7,114 nucleotides of DNA. Source: an uncultured Planctomycetaceae bacterium. GTDB lineage: Bacteria > Planctomycetota > Planctomycetia > Planctomycetales > Planctomycetaceae. The position numbers and the translations under genes are program-made. The notes under the pieces were generated by a model. That model made no database searches, had not been told where the DNA came from, and saw nothing but the letters and a program-made list of their open reading frames with translations. The DNA lies in NCBI GenBank assembly GCA_903823545.1, contig CAIJTL010001400.1, positions 1 to 7,114 of the forward strand. The letters are read 5' to 3'. This document shows, in pieces, positions 1 through 6,814 of this stretch; within the stretch, counting starts at the first letter, position 1, and each line of letters begins with the position of its first letter.

Positions 1-1577
1 GCCAACGGTTCGCCGGTGTTCGGATTCGGCTCGAAGAACGGAGCACCAGTGCTCGCGACGGTGACTCGAATGCGATGTCCCTTCGCGAATATCTGGCTGA
101 TCCAACCGACCTCAAACGCGACCTTCTCGATCTTGCCCGGCTCAAAGAAAACTTCGCGTTCAAAGCCTTCGCGATAGCGGCCGCGGCGGATGTAGTCGAC
201 CAACAAAATCGAACGACCGTCGGGATAGACGTCGCAGACTCGGACGATGAAGTCCGTGTCTTTGGCTGACGACGACACGAACAACTCCGCTTTGACAAGG
301 CCCGTCCATTCAATCGGAGCCGTGAGTGGCTCGGTTGTAAATGTGCGAACTTCGGCTTGCTCTTCAAACTTGCGAGCGTCCGCCGCACCGGGGAATCCTT
401 TGGTGTTCGGGATATTCGCGGGCTTCAACGGATCGGCGAGATACGTTGTTGCCGTATCGGTTTCGGTAGGCAGCGACGTATTGAGCTTACCGCCGTCCCG
501 CAAGTAGTACGGCGTCGCCGTGCTTTCCACCGGCCAATCATTCGTCTCGCGCCAAACATTGCCAGGCGAACTCTCTTCGCCTGTGGCACCCATCACGTAA
601 TAGCGAACTGCGGGATCACGATCGACGATGTTGTCTTGCCCTTTCAACCAAAAATCGAACCAACGAATGAGATGATTCTCGGCATCAAACTTGGCATTCT
701 CTGGAAACGTCAACTCGCTCACTTTGTTCGTGTTCTTGCCGAGATACCCACCATGCAACCAAGGCCCGATGAGCAGTTGCTGATGCCCGCGTGAGTTCTG
801 GCCGGCGCGATGTTGTCGTCCGCGATAACTTTCGATCGATCCGATATTCATAAAGTCGAACCAGCTCCCGATCGTGAAGCACGGGACGTTCATCTTGTCG
901 AAGTGCAGAGAGCAATCTTCTTGCTTCCAGTAATCGTCGAACGTCGGATGCTTGAACCAATCGGCCAGTTGCAGCAGGTTGTGCTGCGGCTCACGACAGA
1001 CAGCGCCCATCGTCTTGAAGCGTTCCGGTCGAGTCGTTCCACCGATGCGATAACCTTCGTGATACAGGCTCAGCCCCGTATCAATCATGTATTGAGCGAC
1101 CAGATGCGGCGGCTTGGTGACCGCCAGAAAATTCTGAGCGAACCCCGCCTGAGAACTCCCGAACGTGCCGATCTTTCCGGTTGACCATTTCTGCTTGGCA
1201 AGCCATTCGACCGTGTCGTATCCATCTTGTAGATCGCCCCAGCCGAGTGCTCGATATCCAACCCAAGTTCCTTCGGACTTACCCGCTCCACGAAAGTTTT
1301 CGGCACAGACAACATACCCCGCCTTCGCCAAACGAGCATTTCCCTGCCGAGTCCCCGCACCTTTCAAGTCGGCGTATCGCTGCTCGTACAACACCGGCCA
1401 AGGACCATCTCCTTTTGGAAAGTAGAGGTAGGCCGACAGCTTCGCTCCGTCGCGCATCGGAATCATGATGTGCTCTTCGCGAATGCCATAAAGGTCAACG
1501 TTGTCTTGTGCAAAAAGACTCGATGTGGCGAAGATCAAACCGAGCCACATGAGTTTCATCAAACGAGCAGTACGCAT
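1..1577 (-). CDS. Secreted CocE/NonD-family (peptidase S15-like) alpha/beta hydrolase, 3' end outside window
   Basis: Reading leftward from the ATG at 1577-1575 the frame stays open to the window edge (525 codons), so the stop and probably some tens of C-terminal residues are missing; family members are usually about 550-650 residues. Residues 1-23 are a signal peptide (basic start, hydrophobic core, likely cut after LFA), so the enzyme is probably exported. Residues 35-310 form the hydrolase domain: RGAGKSEGTW near 96, DGYDTVEWLAKQKW near 118, nucleophile Ser142 in GSSQAG, probable acid Asp241 in GSWFD, catalytic His275 in IGPWLHGG. From about 330 comes the C-terminal beta-sandwich, with AKDTDFIVRVCDVYPDG and the NPNTGEP tail motif. 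Family members hydrolyse esters, amides or acyl bonds (cocaine esterase, glutaryl acylase, X-Pro peptidase); the substrate here cannot be told. An AGGA lies 9 nt upstream of this ATG, while Met7 has no such site. Gln143 replaces the usual Tyr after the nucleophile. Confidence 0.95.
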   Translation of the reverse strand, partial: MRTARLMKLMWLGLIFATSSLFAQDNVDLYGIREEHIMIPMRDGAKLSAYLYFPKGDGPWPVLYEQRYADLKGAGTRQGNARLAKAGYVVCAENFRGAGKSEGTWVGYRALGWGDLQDGYDTVEWLAKQKWSTGKIGTFGSSQAGFAQNFLAVTKPPHLVAQYMIDTGLSLYHEGYRIGGTTRPERFKTMGAVCREPQHNLLQLADWFKHPTFDDYWKQEDCSLHFDKMNVPCFTIGSWFDFMNIGSIESYRGRQHRAGQNSRGHQQLLIGPWLHGGYLGKNTNKVSELTFPENAKFDAENHLIRWFDFWLKGQDNIVDRDPAVRYYVMGATGEESSPGNVWRETNDWPVESTATPYYLRDGGKLNTSLPTETDTATTYLADPLKPANIPNTKGFPGAADARKFEEQAEVRTFTTEPLTAPIEWTGLVKAELFVSSSAKDTDFIVRVCDVYPDGRSILLVDYIRRGRYREGFEREVFFEPGKIEKVAFEVGWISQIFAKGHRIRVTVASTGAPFFEPNPNTGEPL

Positions 1578-1677
1578 GATTGGGGTTCCTAATACGAGAA
1601 TGCCGTGACAATCGAGGCGACATCTGATTCGCCCGGCGTTCAGACTGCAACCGTTCGCACCGAAATGGAGTTATGAA
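1578..1677. other. Divergent intergenic region between the hydrolase and the YdcF-like gene
   Basis: This 100-bp spacer separates two divergent start codons and must hold both 5' leaders. I see ribosome binding sites at both edges (AGGA on the minus strand at 1590-1587, GGAG on the plus strand at 1667-1670). I found no pair of -35/-10 boxes with proper spacing on either strand, and no operator-like palindrome. Promoters are presumably here but cannot be placed from sequence alone. Confidence 0.5.
1667..1670 (+). promoter_or_regulatory. Ribosome binding site of the YdcF-like gene
   Basis: GGAG lies 7 nt before the ATG at 1678. It decides the start between this ATG and two nearby out-of-frame ATGs at 1665 and 1673. 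The reading from 1673 closes after 20 codons. Confidence 0.65.
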
Positions 1678-2814
1678 ATGTGGCCGCGAACTGGCTTCCG
1701 ATTTCCTGAAGATCGCCATTGGCCGATGCAACTGATGTCATCGGTGTTGGCAGGCGCGAACGTCGTGATGTCGATGACTTCGCTGACATCGGCACTCTCA
1801 GCCATTCGCTGGGGCAGAGCGGCTGAGCCGTGCGTTTGGGTCAGCAATCCTTTTGGAATCAGCGTGACTGCCTCTGTCGCCTGGAACTCAGCCCTTGCGG
1901 TGTCGCTGGGGATGACTGGAATCCTGTGGCTCGCACCACGAGGCAATTGCATCTCAAGTCGAACGTCATTTCGTTGGATATTGGCGTTTTTCCTGCTCGC
2001 GTTTTCGGGACAGTCGTTGAACGACTCGGTGGTGTTTGCAAAGTTGGTTTCGAATGCACACATCACCTCGTCGTTTCCACTCCCTTTAACCGCGGCGGTC
2101 TTGTGCGTGCTGCTCTGCAATCTGACTTTGTTAACTCCGAGTCCAAAAACACTTCAGTCATTGGATGCAACCGACTCGATAGAAGATGGACAACTCCGTG
2201 TCCCGGATCGTCGAGCAACGCTGGCGCAATTTGCTCACTTCGCACTGCTGATGAGTGGCATGTGCGTTGGACAATTGCTGATGATCCTGATGCACGTGCT
2301 GACGTTTGGAGCGACCGACTATCGCCGTGACGCCGATATCGCCGTCGTGCTCGGCGCTCGTGTTTACTCAGACGGAACGCTCTCGCTGGCGTTGTCTGAT
2401 CGACTGCAAACGGCGGTCGATCTTTTTGAATCAAAGCAGGTTCAATCATTGCTCGTCAGCGGAGCGACCGGCGTGGAAGGGATCAACGAGGCTCATGCGA
2501 TGCGGAAATTTTTGATCACGGCTGGCATTCCCGAAGATCGCATCCTGGTCGACGACCAAGGTGTCAACACGTTGGCGACCGCTCGAAATGTGCGACGAAT
2601 CATGAGCGAACAACACGCGATGTCCGCGCTGATTGTCAGCCACTACTTTCATCTGGCTCGTTGCAAACTCTTGTTCGAAGAGCAGGGAATCAACAGCGCG
2701 ACCGTTCCTGCTCGCATGAGTCGTCGATTGGTCTTCGAACCCTATTTCGTCATGCGTGAGTGTGCTGGTTACCTCTGGTACGCACTGACTCATCCACTGC
2801 GATCATCGCCATAA
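1678..2814 (+). CDS. Polytopic membrane protein with C-terminal YdcF/SanA/ElyC-type (DUF218) domain
   Basis: The protein has 378 residues. Residues 1-210 are a hydrophobic N-terminal half with four to five likely membrane segments, at about 20-42 (weak), 58-86, 98-123, 134-153 and 184-210. Residues 218-372 form a DUF218 domain: VVLGA at 223-227, DRL with Arg241, VSG at 260-262, Glu271 in NEAH, a conserved Asp pair at 292-293, NTLATARN at 297-304, then a beta strand and helix, ALIVSHYFHLARCKLLF, at 317-333. This order matches YdcF, SanA and ElyC, which in Enterobacteria are linked to envelope integrity and vancomycin sensitivity; YdcF binds S-adenosylmethionine. The exact reaction is unknown. 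GGAG 7 nt upstream supports the start. The first 16 residues look unusually polar, so a later start at Met17 is possible. The gene faces away from the hydrolase and converges with recQ, so it is probably monocistronic. No E. coli symbol is assigned because the membrane half differs. Confidence 0.9.
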   Translation: MWPRTGFRFPEDRHWPMQLMSSVLAGANVVMSMTSLTSALSAIRWGRAAEPCVWVSNPFGISVTASVAWNSALAVSLGMTGILWLAPRGNCISSRTSFRWILAFFLLAFSGQSLNDSVVFAKLVSNAHITSSFPLPLTAAVLCVLLCNLTLLTPSPKTLQSLDATDSIEDGQLRVPDRRATLAQFAHFALLMSGMCVGQLLMILMHVLTFGATDYRRDADIAVVLGARVYSDGTLSLALSDRLQTAVDLFESKQVQSLLVSGATGVEGINEAHAMRKFLITAGIPEDRILVDDQGVNTLATARNVRRIMSEQHAMSALIVSHYFHLARCKLLFEEQGINSATVPARMSRRLVFEPYFVMRECAGYLWYALTHPLRSSP

Positions 2815-2906
2815 TCTGATTGGATCGTTTGCCAATCGGCGCGAGCCAATTCGATCGCATTGCTAACTCGGCCCTGACGCTTCGCGTGATTGAATTTGCA
2901 AAAGGA
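2815..2906. other. Convergent intergenic gap with a stem-loop
   Basis: This gap lies between the stops of the YdcF-like gene and recQ. Immediately after the plus-strand stop, 2816-2823 pairs with 2832-2839 (8 bp, one G-U, 8-nt loop). There is no T tract on either strand, so it is not a clear intrinsic terminator, though it could protect 3' ends. Nothing else is evident except the short CGAAGCGTCAG at 2884-2874 on the minus strand. Confidence 0.4.
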
Positions 2907-5120
2907 TTACGGCTCCGAAACACCCTTCATCCGGATTCGTAAGCATTCGATGACCGGACGAATCTGCTCGTAAGAGACCGCGCCGGCGAAGCGATCGAAG
3001 ATCGGTCGCAAACGGTCGAGTCCTTCTTCCAGAGCGGCTTCTTCGATTTGCTTGGCCAATATCGGCTCGACCCACGGTGAGGGGTCGGTCACTTGGTCGT
3101 GTCGGATGAATTCGCTGAGATATCCACCCACGGTCGATACTGCTCGGTTCATGATCTCAGCAACTTCCGCAACCGACTTACCTTCGCGAAAGAATCGAAA
3201 CGAGCCAATCGCCGAAGCCGACGCACCATCGAGCGACTCCGACAGTGATCGCGCTGGTTTCGGCGATGACGAAGGCTTTACCGGAACATCGACCTGAGCA
3301 ACGTCTGCGGCAACCGTGTGTTCACGGCAATATTCCGCGATGCAGGTAATGAAGATCTCGCCGAAGTCTGCCAGTTTCTTTTCACCGACCCCCTTCACGT
3401 GCCGGAAGCCATCCAACGTTGTCGGTCGACGGCGAGCCATGTCACGCAACGCGGTATCGGTGAAAACGATGTAGGCCGGAACTCCGTGCTCATCGGCTTT
3501 CGCTCGACGCAAATCACGGAGCAGTTCAAACAGCGGACGATCGACCCCCTCCCACGAATCCTCAATGACCGCCGCTTGCTTCTTCGTCTTCGTCGTCACT
3601 GCTGGTTGCAACAATCGAGGAGTCGCGCTCCCCTTCAATAAAGCCCAGCCTTCGGGAGTCACTTTAACAATGTTGTACTCGCCCTCTTTCTTCAAAAAGC
3701 CTTGCCCGACGAGCTGCTCAACCCAGTCACGGATCGCCTTTTGAGGCTCATTGGCCAGCAATCCATATGTGCTGAGCTTGTCGTGGCCGTTCTGCAAAAT
3801 GCGTTGGTCTTTCGAGCCCTTCAGCACCTGTGCCGTATAGTCCGCGCCAAATCGTTGCTCTTGCCGCACAACGCTCGAAAGAATTTTTTGACCGAGCACC
3901 AACGCATCTGGAACCAAATCAAGTTGCCCCAAACAGACGTCACACGCTCCACAGGATTCGGCCTGTTCTGCTGGCAAATCTTGCCCGAAATAATTGACGA
4001 GCACACGATGCCGACAGACCGCTCCCGTGCAAAATCGGTTCATCGCCTCTAGCGATTGAATCCCGGCCTCACGCGCCGCGTCGGTCGGAAGTTCGTCAAG
4101 CGTTGAGCGCCAACGTGCGGCTTCGGCTCCCGAATACAACAGCGTGCAGTCCGCCTCCAAACCATCGCGTCCCGCGCGACCACTTTCTTGTTGATAGTTT
4201 TCGAGCGACTTCGGCATTCCATAATGCAACACAAAACGAACGTTCGACTTGTCGATTCCCATTCCGAAGGCGACCGTCGCTACGATGATGTCGACTCGCT
4301 CTTCAATGAACGCTTCTTGATTCCTTCGGCGTTCGAGATCGGGCAATCCCGCGTGATACGGCAGCGTTTTTAAGCCTTGCTCCGTCAAGGATTGATGCAG
4401 CTTGTCGACATCGTTTCGAGTCGTGCAATAAATGATGCCCGACTCCCCCTTGTGTCGATCAAGCACTTCACCGACCTGCCCAAGCCCTTTGTTTCGGCGT
4501 TCGGCCTTGTAGATCAGGTTCGGTCGATCGAATGATCCAACGAGCAGTTCTGGATCGCGGAGTTCGAGCGACGCAACGATATCTTCCCGCACTCGTTCGG
4601 TCGCGGTTGCCGTGTAAGCATGAATGCCGACTTCCGGAAACGAGGACCGTAAAACACGAAGCTGTCGATATTCGACACGAAAATCGTGGCCCCATTCGCT
4701 GACGCAGTGAGCCTCGTCGATAGCAAAGAGTGAGATCTTCAAACTCTTCAAGAACTCGATCGTCTTGTCCTGAACCAATCTTTCCGGCGAAACATAAAGC
4801 AGTTTCACACGCTCGGCGCGAATCTCATTCGCCACTCGCAGCCGTTCTTCCGCAGACATCGAACTGTTGATGAACTCCGCCGTAATCCCGCAGGTCTTGA
4901 GCGCGTCGACTTGATCCTTCATCAAAGAGATCAACGGAGAAACGACGATTGCGATTCCCGGCAAACACATCGCTGGAGCTTGAAAGCAAAGTGACTTCCC
5001 GCCGCCGGTCGGCATGATGACCAACGAGTCGCGACCGTCCAACACACACTTCATCGCCTGCTCTTGCAGCGGTCGAAAACCGTCGTATCCCCAATAGCGT
5101 TGCAGTGTCTCCAACAGCAT
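2907..5120 (-). CDS. recQ: ATP-dependent DNA helicase RecQ with C-terminal HTH extension
   Basis: RecQ is a cytoplasmic 3'-5' DNA helicase that unwinds forks, D-loops and recombination intermediates, acting in RecF-type recombination. This copy has 737 residues, longer than E. coli RecQ at about 610. Helicase motifs run in order: FRPLQEQA at 15 (Gln19 adenine contact), Walker A MPTGGGKS at 36-43, VSPLISLMKDQV at 60-71, DEAHCVSEWGHDFR at 135-148, ATAT at 171-174, GIIYCTTR at 228-235, VATVAFGMGIDKSNVRF at 280-296, and QESGRAGRDG at 311-320. The zinc site is Cys369, Cys390, Cys393 and Cys396, followed by the winged helix (about 402-500). An HRDC domain spans about 523-600. A Ser/Pro-rich linker (about 605-632) leads to a helical HTH module at about 634-725 (HTH_40-like). 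All catalytic residues are present. The aromatic-rich loop reads SEWGHDFRVEY instead of SQWGHDFRPEY. AGG 5 nt before the ATG is a weak binding site. Its own promoter could not be located. Confidence 0.97.
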   Translation of the reverse strand: MLLETLQRYWGYDGFRPLQEQAMKCVLDGRDSLVIMPTGGGKSLCFQAPAMCLPGIAIVVSPLISLMKDQVDALKTCGITAEFINSSMSAEERLRVANEIRAERVKLLYVSPERLVQDKTIEFLKSLKISLFAIDEAHCVSEWGHDFRVEYRQLRVLRSSFPEVGIHAYTATATERVREDIVASLELRDPELLVGSFDRPNLIYKAERRNKGLGQVGEVLDRHKGESGIIYCTTRNDVDKLHQSLTEQGLKTLPYHAGLPDLERRRNQEAFIEERVDIIVATVAFGMGIDKSNVRFVLHYGMPKSLENYQQESGRAGRDGLEADCTLLYSGAEAARWRSTLDELPTDAAREAGIQSLEAMNRFCTGAVCRHRVLVNYFGQDLPAEQAESCGACDVCLGQLDLVPDALVLGQKILSSVVRQEQRFGADYTAQVLKGSKDQRILQNGHDKLSTYGLLANEPQKAIRDWVEQLVGQGFLKKEGEYNIVKVTPEGWALLKGSATPRLLQPAVTTKTKKQAAVIEDSWEGVDRPLFELLRDLRRAKADEHGVPAYIVFTDTALRDMARRRPTTLDGFRHVKGVGEKKLADFGEIFITCIAEYCREHTVAADVAQVDVPVKPSSSPKPARSLSESLDGASASAIGSFRFFREGKSVAEVAEIMNRAVSTVGGYLSEFIRHDQVTDPSPWVEPILAKQIEEAALEEGLDRLRPIFDRFAGAVSYEQIRPVIECLRIRMKGVSEP

Positions 5121-5278
5121 AATGGCCTATCGTAGGCGAGTTCGTCACAAGCAAGCAACTCGCTGCACCGCGTAGTCCGCCGCGAGAGAGAACATGTATC
5201 CCGAAGCGTGAGCGATAGCGGATCGTGTCAAAGCCCTCGCTGACACGGCAGATTAACAATGGCCGCCAACAATCCTAA
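5121..5278. other. Intergenic region upstream of recQ
   Basis: This 158-bp spacer lies between the secreted unknown and recQ, both on the minus strand. It holds a CCCGAAGCGTGAGCGA piece at 5200-5215 and the perfect inverted repeat at 5224-5247. On the minus strand a poor promoter candidate, TTGCTT then 18 nt then TACGAT, ends close to the recQ ATG; I do not consider it convincing. No T-tract terminator separates the two genes, so read-through is possible. Confidence 0.4.
5224..5247. repeat. Perfect 7-bp inverted repeat (stem-loop), REP-like
   Basis: CGTGTCA at 5224-5230 and TGACACG at 5241-5247 are exact reverse complements around a 10-nt loop, AAGCCCTCGC. No T run follows on either strand, so it is not a standard terminator. 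It may be an operator, an mRNA hairpin in the recQ leader, or part of a dispersed intergenic element. Only the symmetry is seen directly. Confidence 0.5.
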
Positions 5279-6427
5279 CTATCGCACATCCGCCGTCTTT
5301 TCTGCCAATGCAAGCACGCCAACATAAGTCGTATCAGCCGCGTTGCGACCACGACGGTCGGTCGTGTTTGTGGCGAGCCGTTGGAGATTGCGGAAGTCAG
5401 CAGCACGACGTTGCTGCCAAGCCTTCGGAACCGCATCGCCGCCCGCCGATTGCAAGAACGAATGCAATTCGGTGCGTTCTCGAAACGTCGTCGCGACATC
5501 GTACAAACTCGCAGTTCCTTTGGATTGATACTGCGTTGTCGTCTCATGCAACCGCACCAGCAACGATTCTGCTTGCTGCGCATTAGCGCTGAAGGCTTGC
5601 GTTCCTGGCGTGGATTCTTGCAAATCGACACGAGCGACCTCGTATTGAAATGCTTCACGCAAATCATTTCGTCCGATTCCCGCACCGAGAAAGCTCCAGC
5701 GATCTGTCGCCTCAATCGCTTGCTGTAAAACATTGCGACTTGTTGCCGCAGATCGGCCTTCGGCCTTGTTGAGCAAGCTCGTCGCTCGCCAAATCTGCAT
5801 GGCTGATGTGTGCCCAACACTGCTGTCATCTAATCGCTTTGCCCAATGCTGGCGAGCAAGCTCCACGGCCTGCGATTGCACCGCCGCCGCCAACTCCGGC
5901 TTATCGTCGAACTTCGCCAATTGCGCTCTGGCCTCGGCGAGACTGAATCGAGCCAGCAAGACATCCGATTCCCATCCAGCAGACGCAGGCTGCCGGAATT
6001 GTTCGAGTCGCCCTGCCACCCCTTCCAACTGTCTGACCAACTGAGCTTGCCAATCGCGTTGCACATCACGTTGGTTCGTCGCGCCCGCAAGACGAAGATT
6101 CAACTGCGTCGCAAACGACAACTGTTCGAGATGATCCTGCAACGGCATTAAACCTCGCTCGAAAGAATCGCGACTTTGATCAAACAATCGGCGAGATGTC
6201 GTCCGAGTTTCTTGCCACACCTGAGGCGGAATATCGACCGTCGCGCCTGCAACCGGTTTGACAGACGTTCGATCTTGCCCCTTTACAACCGAAGTCGCAA
6301 ACAACGCGTACACCGCTGAAGCAATCCACTCTCGCCGATTGATTGAGCAACTCGCGATTAAGCCATTTGCGTTCGCGCGGCCCGCACCAAACACTGGTAG
6401 CACCGCTCTAATTTGACTCGAATTCAT
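5279..6427 (-). CDS. Secreted alpha-helical protein of unknown family, Tat-like signal
   Basis: I do not recognise this 382-residue protein. Residues 30-50 look like an export signal: NRREWIAS, then hydrophobic AVYALFATSVV, then a possible cut before Gln51. The twin Arg31-Arg32 and the position of Trp34 resemble a Tat motif, but the 29 residues before it are longer than usual. The remainder (about 65-382) is hydrophilic and rich in Ala, Gln, Arg, Leu and Glu, with several stretches of predicted helix or coiled coil (about 75-145, 153-222, 229-268, 278-300, 334-352). It has no membrane segment after the signal and no visible catalytic motif. A strong GAGGTGA (6437-6431, minus strand) places GAGG 6 nt from the ATG and settles the start. 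The stop of the 66-codon ORF upstream overlaps this site, suggesting translational coupling. recQ follows 158 bp downstream on the same strand. A structural or binding role in the envelope is only a guess. Confidence 0.85.
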   Translation of the reverse strand: MNSSQIRAVLPVFGAGRANANGLIASCSINRREWIASAVYALFATSVVKGQDRTSVKPVAGATVDIPPQVWQETRTTSRRLFDQSRDSFERGLMPLQDHLEQLSFATQLNLRLAGATNQRDVQRDWQAQLVRQLEGVAGRLEQFRQPASAGWESDVLLARFSLAEARAQLAKFDDKPELAAAVQSQAVELARQHWAKRLDDSSVGHTSAMQIWRATSLLNKAEGRSAATSRNVLQQAIEATDRWSFLGAGIGRNDLREAFQYEVARVDLQESTPGTQAFSANAQQAESLLVRLHETTTQYQSKGTASLYDVATTFRERTELHSFLQSAGGDAVPKAWQQRRAADFRNLQRLATNTTDRRGRNAADTTYVGVLALAEKTADVR

Positions 6428-6430
6428 AGC

Positions 6431-6437
6431 TCACCTC
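6431..6437 (-). promoter_or_regulatory. Strong ribosome binding site overlapping the upstream stop
   Basis: GAGGTGA on the minus strand is the best Shine-Dalgarno match among the minus-strand genes. The TGA of the 66-codon ORF (6438-6436) sits partly inside it, so ribosomes ending there could restart at 6427. Confidence 0.65.
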
Positions 6438-6636
6438 ATTCCCCGAAATTCAAAACAACAAACATTCTGCCGAAGAAACCGAATCCGAGCGAGACCAAAG
6501 CTGAGCCTATCAGATCGAAGCCGCCTGGCCAGAACTCGACTGACCATGAACCCTTTCCGGGTATCGAAAGTTCACAAACCGCATAACAATTACACATGAC
6601 ATCAATGATTATGGACGACACTTCGCATGTATGCAT
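6436..6636 (-). CDS. Candidate small membrane protein, 66 residues
   Basis: This is a small open frame from ATG 6636 to TGA 6438-6436, ending 8 nt before the start of the secreted protein. Residues 1-35 are mixed, with Cys4, Cys15, Cys17 and Cys21. Residues 36-63 contain FWPGGFDLIGSALVSLG and continue hydrophobic, enough for one membrane span. No similarity is recognised. Neither Met1 nor Met14 (6597) has a convincing ribosome binding site, which is the main argument against it. In favour are the tight arrangement with the downstream gene, the hydrophobic C-terminal half and the lack of another use for the stretch. It may instead be untranslated 5' leader. Confidence 0.3.
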   Translation of the reverse strand: MHTCEVSSIIIDVMCNCYAVCELSIPGKGSWSVEFWPGGFDLIGSALVSLGFGFFGRMFVVLNFGE

Positions 6637-6655
6637 TTCTGAGTATTTTCAGAAA

Positions 6656-6670
6656 ACGACATGCAGTCGT
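6656..6670. promoter_or_regulatory. Short palindrome abutting the -35 box
   Basis: ACGAC-ATGCA-GTCGT is a perfect 5-bp inverted repeat with a 5-nt centre. It ends one base before the TTGACA at 6672. This position would suit an operator, but arms this short also occur by chance. Confidence 0.25.
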
Positions 6671-6671
6671 G

Positions 6672-6699
6672 TTGACATATTACCGCCGTCTGGCATATT
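6672..6699 (+). promoter_or_regulatory. Candidate sigma70 promoter for the 59-codon ORF
   Basis: A perfect -35 box TTGACA (6672-6677) is followed after 16 nt by CATATT (6694-6699), which matches four of six -10 positions. TG at 6691-6692 gives an extended -10. Transcription would start near 6706, about 117 nt before the GTG at 6823. Planctomycete promoter consensus is less well known, so the match is suggestive only. Confidence 0.45.
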
Positions 6700-6706
6700 G
6701 TCTTCC

Positions 6707-6731
6707 AACACGCTCGCTGAGCGCGTTTTTT
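6707..6731 (+). terminator. Terminator-like hairpin with T run at the start of the leader
   Basis: AACACGCTC (6707-6715) pairs with GAGCGCGTT (6719-6727) around the loop GCT: 8 of 9 positions pair, with one A-C mismatch. A run of six Ts covers 6726-6731. This fits an intrinsic terminator on the plus strand only. No plus-strand gene ends upstream. It begins about where the predicted promoter would start transcription, so it may instead be a 5' stem-loop of the downstream transcript. Confidence 0.45.
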
Positions 6732-6809
6732 GTTGAGAATTGCAAACGCTTGGTCGGCGGCGTAGCCGATACTGAATACGGATCACCCAGGTGTCAGCCT
6801 TTGGGGGTC

Positions 6810-6814
6810 GGGAG
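6810..6814 (+). promoter_or_regulatory. Ribosome binding site of the 59-codon ORF
   Basis: GGGAG ends 8 nt before the GTG at 6823, ideal strength and spacing. This is the main reason for choosing a GTG start; the frame contains no upstream ATG after the TAG at 6763. Confidence 0.5.

Noticed and set aside
685..1360. Minus-strand ORFs at 685-960 and 1085-1360
   Set aside because: Both are out-of-frame shadows of the CocE-like hydrolase, whose own frame is continuously open and carries all catalytic motifs.
1671..2449. Minus-strand frames opposite the YdcF-like gene (1671-2120, 2063-2449)
   Set aside because: The products are low-complexity and Arg/Ser-rich with no domain, antisense to a gene with clear DUF218 motifs.
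4825..5259. Long minus-strand frame overlapping the recQ 5' end
   Set aside because: It is a shifted frame over the recQ N-terminus; motifs I and Ia lie in the recQ frame and this product has no recognisable domain.
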